This document shows, in pieces, positions 58,859-64,000 of a DNA stretch of 64,000 nucleotides; position 1 is the first letter of the stretch; each line of letters begins with the position of its first letter. This DNA comes from Panax quinquefolius (taxonomy: Eukaryota; Streptophyta; Magnoliopsida; Apiales; Araliaceae). The notes under the pieces are model-generated. The model was not told where the DNA came from and searched no databases. It saw only the letters and a list, made by a program, of their open reading frames with translations. The stretch spans positions 121,673,552-121,737,551 of the forward strand of contig CM035160.1 of the NCBI GenBank assembly GCA_020205615.1, read 5' to 3'. A program made the position numbers and the translations under genes.

Positions 58859-60138
58859 TGTGATAACCCGAGATTTTGAATAATTAAAATTTTACGAATA
58901 ATTTTTTTTTAATATTAATATTGATTATCAATTTTGCGACAAGTATCTGTGTTACGAGTCTCGAGAAGGTCAATTTGAGTATTGACTAATAAAATTAGAG
59001 TAGAGTTGTGCTTAACAGCTTTAAAAACCCTAACCCTAATTTCTGGATAGGGATTCGATAAAAAATATAATTAAAATAATTATATTAATGAGTACGTGTT
59101 TGTAATGTTTAGAATTTTGATCAATAATTGATCGTATATGGTTTGTAATTAATAAACCCTAATAAGAGATTAGAAACCCTAATCTCAGATTTAGAAAACC
59201 AATTGTACAGTTAAAAAACCTAATTGTACGCCGGGAAACCCTAATTTCGTATTCGGGAATCCTAAACCCTAATTAGGAAACCTTAATCCTCATTGGCAAG
59301 CCTAAGGTGTTTATTAAACTTAAATATGATTAGAAAATCCTAATTATATTTTAGTATCTAAATTTCTATTTTACAAACCCTAATTGTAATTTAGAATTTA
59401 GAATTTTTAATTTTTCTAATTAAAAACCCTAATTAGAAATTTTTGGAAACTAATAATTTAAAACCTAATGGTTAGAACCTTAGGGTTAAACCCTAAGGGT
59501 TTGTGTAAATGTCTTGTATGCCATTAAAAATATTTTACTAATGACAAAAATGCCCTTTTAGTATATTTTAATTGATAACTTGCAAAAATGCTAGCAACTT
59601 TAGTGGTTTACGAACTAAGTTAACTTTGGTGACACAAAATCTCAGCCACCAGCCGAAAATCACAGATCTAGCAACAAGTCATGGCATATATAAGAGAATT
59701 AGAGAGAGAAAGTTCATAAATATTAGCCATTTTCTCTCTTGCTCTCACCTACTCTCTCTCTCACCAAGACATCCGAAAATTATAAGTATATAAGTCCTAG
59801 AAACAGAATAACAGATTGAAGAGCAAAGATCAAAATCTAGAACATAAAGGTATAAACCCTAAAATCCATTTTTGATCTTGTATACTAAGACAACTTTTGT
59901 GTTTATGTGTTTAGATCTTTGCTAGATGATGTTTAATGATGATCTATGTTGATATAACATAGATCCATAGCATCAAAATGCTTTAAAATCGAGTTTTTCC
60001 AAAACTGTCAAGAACATGGTTTGTGGTCTGACAAGCTAATGTCAGGCGCCACAGATTCTTGTTTGTTTATGATTCTTGTTGTTTTATGTTTTGGATCTAT
60101 AATTTGGTATGAGGTCTTTAGTCTGCAAGTGGTTTTAT
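58859..60138 (+). mobile_element. Plus-strand LTR 'H', first 1.3 kb
   Basis: It begins TGTGATAACCCGAGATTTTG, resembling the start of LTR E, and carries a TATA box (CATATATAAG, about 59685-59695) followed by a CT/GA-rich leader. The 5 bp before it are CTCAG (58854-58858). It has many AAACCCTAA-type motifs upstream of the TATA box. At 60139 it is interrupted by element G, and the remainder lies beyond the window. The 73-codon frame at 59572-59793 spans the TATA region and is not credible as a gene. Confidence 0.75.
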
Positions 60139-61487
60139 TGTGACGCCCCCAAAATAGGTATACATCACCTATTCTGAGTCGTCAAATACATGATACAGAA
60201 TACAAATACAACTTAATTATACAATTGTGTAGGTAAAGTCACGACAAAACATAAGTCGTGAGTTTTAATACAAATATTGTCGTCTAGATAATAAACAAAC
60301 TCAAATTCAATATTATTACATTTATTTTCCACTATTTCACTAAATAGTGAGGACTACTAATCTATATCATCTCGTCCGTCACCCGTTCCCCGACTAGTCC
60401 CACGCTACGTTCTCATTTCTCAAGAGAACAATAAAAGTAAAAGGGTGAGCTCAACTAGCCCAAAGTAGGAAATATTATGACTAAGATAATGCAGAATATA
60501 TTATCGTTAGCCTTCAACAGTGTTAAACTGATACAATATAACAACCATCAAGTTTAACTGCAGCGGAATAAGCAATACATTAAAAGAGTCAAGTAGAGAA
60601 TAAAATATAATATCTTTTATGATTTAGAAGGGTTTTCATCACTTTTATCGCTGGGACTCAGCTTAATAAATAATCCACATCATCGAATCACCCCTGAACT
60701 ACGGCCAAGGATATTTTTTAGTATCACGACCACAATTATCCATGCACTACGGGCCAAGAATATTTGTGAATTCAATAATGGTCATGATCATGCCAACAAC
60801 TGTCCATCAATGCACTACGGGCCAATGAGGACTTTTACCACATCATTTGTAACATAACGGTCATGATTACACCAAATAATCCCTGGTCATAATCATACCA
60901 AGTCCATCTATGCACTACAGGCCATAGATGACTTTCAACAAAATATAAACATGAGATGATGACAATGATATAAGAATTCAGTAAAACAAGTTCAAGAATT
61001 AATTTGTCCAGGAACCAATAACGTCCAAATTGTCAACATGATATTTCTTTGTGGAGTAAAATTCAAGAATGCTCGGAAGAATATTTACATGAAAAGATAC
61101 CGGATGAAGCGCAAATATCAAGGATATTCCACTAAATTCATGGATTATAGAAGTCAAAACTTTAACCAACTGAGTATAATAAAGAATGGAATAAAAAAAG
61201 AAATCACCAGGTATGCGATAGGCCAGCATACGAGTTATTCCAACGAGAATAATAAATAACGGAATCAAAGTCTAACGAAAAAGCGCCTGTGAGGATATTC
61301 AACAAAATAATAAAGGCGGAATCGAAGTCCCAGAATAAATCGCATGCATGAGGATATTCCAACAGAATAATAAAGAGCGGAATTAGGTCCGGCGTAACGC
61401 ATGAGCGAGGATATTCCAACGAGAATAATAAAGGCGGAACCAGTCCGGCGTGAACGCCATGAATAGGATGTTCCAACAGAATGATAA
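60139..61487 (-). repeat. 3' LTR of G, truncated (R/U5 part only)
   Basis: It matches the transcribed part of the F LTR from the TGTGACGCCCCC end through the catgattat / cacgaccac blocks to the ~60 bp units with TTCCAACAGAATAATAAAG (about 61200-61487). The U3, TATA box and TGTAAGACC start are missing. Minus-strand frames at 60999-61515 are repeat read-through. Confidence 0.85.
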
Positions 61488-61893
61488 AGAATGTCATCAA
61501 TAAAGACGACCACAAAATGATCCAAATATTCCTTGAATACTCGGTTCATCATATCCATGAAGGCGGTAGGAGCATTAGTCAATCCAAATGACATGACTAG
61601 GAATTCATAATGCCGTCATCGGAGTTACGAAAAGTCTTTGGAATGTCATCGGTTCTAATCTTCAATTGATGATATCACGAACGAAGATCAATCTTTGAAA
61701 AGAATTTGGCGCCTTGCAATCGGGTCAAACCGGTCATCAATACGTGGCAATAGGTACCTATTTTTGATGGTGACATGATTCAACTCGATAATCAATACAA
61801 AGTCGCATACTCCCATCTTTCTTCTTCACGAATAGAACAGAGCACCCCAAGGAGGCGTCATTAGGGACGAATGAAACCGATGTCTAACAATTC
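61488..61893 (-). pseudogene. G reverse transcriptase, N-terminal fragment
   Basis: The minus strand holds a decayed RT start (about 61650-61890, with the GFIRP, PPWGAP and DYRELN regions broken by indels) and the better-kept [20 protein letters not shown] and [11 protein letters not shown] (61490-61594). The protein then runs into LTR-derived residues. So RT stops right at its catalytic Asp-Asp, and the rest of RT, RNase H and integrase are gone. Confidence 0.9.
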
Positions 61894-62736
61894 CTACAAT
61901 TGGGTCTTTAACTCCTGAAGTTCAATATGAGCCATTCGATATGGGGCTTTGGAAATGGGGTTTGTACCGGGTTCAAGGTCGATACAAAATTCAATTTCAC
62001 GCTCTGGGGGTAGGCTAGGAAGTTCTTCAGGGAATACGTCAGGAAATTTATTAACAACAGAAATATCATTCAAAACTGACATATTTTTGTTTAAATCCGT
62101 GACATGAGCTAAGAAAGCTTGACATCCGTTTTTCAATAAACGAATAGCTTTATGGCTTGAGATGACCGTGATTGATTTTAATGGTTTGGTCGCTTGAATT
62201 CGCATAATAGGTTTATTAGGAATATGAAAGCTAACAACCTTGCGAAAACAATCAAGTTTAGCATGATGAGTAGTTAACCAATCAATCCCTAGAATCACGT
62301 CAAATGCAAGTATCTTTAAGGAGATAAGATCGACAGGTAACGTGCGGTTACCGATTTGCATCAAACAAGACTTATAAACAGTGGATGTAATGAAGTTTTC
62401 TCCTAATGGAGTTTCAACAGATAAGTCAAAGTCTAATTTCTCCGGAGTCAAATTTAAACGTTGAGCGCAAGTAGGAGATATAAAAGAATGGGTAGAATCG
62501 GTATCAAATAAGGTATAGACTTCACTAGAGTTTATAATAAGCTTACCCATGATAACCTCGTTCGGGTTCCTTGCTTTCTGGGAGGTCACAACAAACGCTC
62601 TCCCTTGCAATACCGGCTTTGAATTTTCTGGGACGACCTTTGGTGCCTCCATCCTAGCTGAACTTGTCTTCGGTGAACGACAAAATCGAGCTAAGTGACC
62701 TTCCCTTCCACAATTATAACATGCTTTGGATGGCAT
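61894..62736 (-). pseudogene. G nucleocapsid zinc knuckle and aspartic protease
   Basis: A 280-codon frame starts just before zinc knuckle CYNCGREGHLARFC. The protease domain has the block VYTLFDTDSTHSFI, where the conserved Gly of the D-T/S-G active site is Asp, and VILGIDWLTTHHAKLDC. It ends with the VFPEELPSLPPEREIEF linker and PISKAPYRMA; a TAG stop at 61894-61896 replaces a Gln or similar before the RT start. Upstream of the Met the same frame stays open through another knuckle, CFKCGGEGHISPNC. The Gly-to-Asp change should kill the protease. Confidence 0.92.
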
Positions 62737-63784
62737 CGCGCAGTTTGGACTGATGTGTCCCTCCCCTCCGCATTTGAAGCATATGATAGGTGGTTGTTCT
62801 CCTTCCTTGACAACGGGTGTTGGTGCTGACGTCTTTCCATCATTGTTGAATCTCCTCTTCTTGAAATGTCCATTCTTATTGTCTTGGCTATGATTACCAC
62901 CGAAGTGGTTACCATTTCTGGCATGTTGATTCCCTCCACGCTTGTTGTCACCGTTTCGATGACTGTTACCACTGGTATTTTCATGTCTGCTTCGGTGCTT
63001 CCCTTGGTTGCGTTGACTCGTTACCGCGCTCCAATAACTGAGCCCTATTTACAACATCTGAGTACAAACACAGTTTATGAGAAATAAGATATTGACGTAT
63101 CTCCGGTTTCAAACCTCTTAAAAACATTCGCGTCATTCGCTCCTCATTATCGACCAAATGGGATGCAAACCGGGATAACTCGCAGTAAATTTAGCCTCGT
63201 AGACACGACACGGTCATATTGTTTTGTTCCAACTTGATAAACTCAACCTCCTTCATGTGACGAATACTTTCGGGAAAGTACTTGTCGTTGAATAGCTCTT
63301 GGAACTTCTCCCAAGACTTCGTGAGTGCGTCAGGCTGGGTAAGTTTTACAGATTCCCACCAGTAATCTGCCTCTTCACACAACATGAAGGTGGCGAAGGG
63401 AACCTTTTGCTCCTCGGAGCATCCCAAGACATCAAATATCTTGGTGATCTACTTTATCCATGCTTCAGCCTTAAGTGGTTTTGACTCTCCAATAAACTCC
63501 GGTGGTCCCAACTCCTTGAACTGTTTAGCGGTAATCATCCGAGAGTTTCCAGTGTTTCCACCTACATTTTGGACAGGAGTCGCTCTCGCCTGATGTTGCA
63601 TGAATTGCATAAAGCCTCTGAACATTTCATCGTTCATCATTTGGTTAGTGTTGTTGTTTGCATGAGGATTGTTGCCTTCCTGATGCACATTATTCTGATT
63701 GTTGATCTGTGGAGACTCAACGGTTTCTTGTGCTCCATTGCTATTCTCAATATTCTCGGATGCCATTTTCAAATACTGCCACAA
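62737..63784 (-). pseudogene. G gag, degenerate
   Basis: The likely start is MASENIENSNG (Met at about 63766; an upstream Met at 63784 is also possible). The N-terminal part is Asn/Gln-rich, then ELGPPEFIGESKPLKAEAWIK, with a TAG in place of a Gln codon (about 63449). Capsid motifs follow in frame 63191-63427 (EEADYWWESVKL, KFQELFNDKYFPESIR, MKEVEFIKLEQ). After a frameshift near 63195 come RMTRMFLRGLKPEIRQY and a basic, Asn/Gly/His-rich linker (about 62810-63010), open into the first zinc knuckle. Overlapping frames at 62691-62984 and on the plus strand are shadows. Confidence 0.9.
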
Positions 63785-63940
63785 AACAAGGGTTAATTGA
63801 CATGCAACATATTATCTATATACTCTGACCAACCAATTAAATTCCAAATAAACTTAGGTAGGTCATACTAGCGAAGGAATTCCCCGTCTCTCCTCTCCTA
63901 GTTCTAGTCTCACATCTTAACTAGGGATCATATCCCTAAG
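63785..63940 (-). other. G leader between PBS and gag
   Basis: A short untranslated leader, similar by eye to 21440-21596 of F (both contain GTAGGTCATAC and GGGATCATATCCCTAA). No gene. Confidence 0.6.
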
Positions 63941-63951
63941 TTTTGATACCA
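63941..63951 (-). promoter_or_regulatory. Primer binding site of G
   Basis: The minus strand reads TGGTATCAAAA, an initiator-Met tRNA type site with decay at its 3' end, two bases inside the 5' LTR. Confidence 0.82.
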
Positions 63952-63953
63952 AC

Positions 63954-64000
63954 TGTGACGCCCCCAAAATAGGTATACATCACCTATTCTGAGTCGTCAA
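63954..64000 (-). repeat. 5' LTR of G, first bases only
   Basis: The 47 bases in the window are identical by eye to 60139-60185. This defines the LTR pair of G; the rest lies beyond the window. Confidence 0.9.

Larger units (their letters stand above)
60139..64000 (-). mobile_element. Ty3/gypsy element 'G' with internal deletion, continues past window
   Basis: The minus-strand element is related to F: it has the same LTR start (TGTGACGCCCCCAAAA at 60139 and 63954), the same leader and the same PBS type. From right to left it shows the 5' LTR start (63954 on), PBS (63941-63951), gag, protease and a short RT piece. The RT then joins 3' LTR sequence directly at about 61488-61496, so most of pol plus the U3 of the 3' LTR has been deleted. 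TTTAT (60134-60138) may be its target duplication; the other flank is outside the window. Confidence 0.88.

Noticed and set aside
1..64000. A host protein-coding gene, tRNA or rRNA gene in the gaps
   Set aside because: Every stretch with coding signal matches a transposable-element family, and the gaps are LTR or element leaders. I saw no recognisable tRNA or rRNA sequence, though reading by eye could miss a decayed one.

Overview
The window is nuclear DNA of a flowering plant, probably a eudicot. It is AT-rich, with no operons and no bacterial signals. Everything recognisable belongs to plant transposable elements: Ty1/copia and Ty3/gypsy LTR retrotransposons primed by initiator-Met tRNA, a Mutator-like element, a PIF/Harbinger element and a Stowaway-type MITE. 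I found no host gene, tRNA, rRNA or CRISPR array. Almost every coding region carries stops or frameshifts, as expected of old heterochromatic repeats. The species cannot be named from the sequence.

The scaffold is one Ty1/copia element on the minus strand ('copia-1'). Its 3' LTR and RNase H end lie at 1-1739. The rest of its pol is scattered at 39133-39918, 43872-44003 and 49022-50306. Four separate insertions split it. (1) At 1740-39127 there is a gypsy solo LTR (A, duplicated site ATTTC) in its RNase H. A was itself hit by another solo LTR (E, 4041-7992) and by a coding-free LTR element (B, 9182-38858, duplicated site ATACC). B contains a Tekay-like chromovirus (12348-33572), whose 3' LTR contains a deleted gypsy element (F, 15604-24409, duplicated site AATAG). 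That makes five levels of nesting. (2) At 39919-43871 there is a Mutator-like element with ~100 bp terminal inverted repeats. (3) At 44004-49021 there is a PIF/Harbinger element (duplicated site TAA) with transposase and Myb/SANT genes. (4) From 50307 there is a plus-strand LTR (D), broken by a SIRE-type copia element (about 51553-58858). That element is broken by a plus-strand LTR (H, from 58859), which is broken by a gypsy element related to F (G, 60139 to the window end and beyond). This is a second five-level nest.

The Tekay-like element has the richest gene content, all on the minus strand: an unusual intact coiled-coil ORF between PBS and gag, then gag, protease, RT/RNase H, a deleted integrase, and a C-terminal chromodomain. 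G keeps gag, protease and a piece of RT joined directly to LTR sequence. SIRE keeps RT, RNase H and a decayed env-like region. Points most worth following are that extra ORF, a hairpin of constant shape but changing sequence just upstream of the polypurine tract in three gypsy families (triplicated in B), arrays of GC-rich palindromes in several LTRs, and tandem-repeat arrays in the F LTRs.
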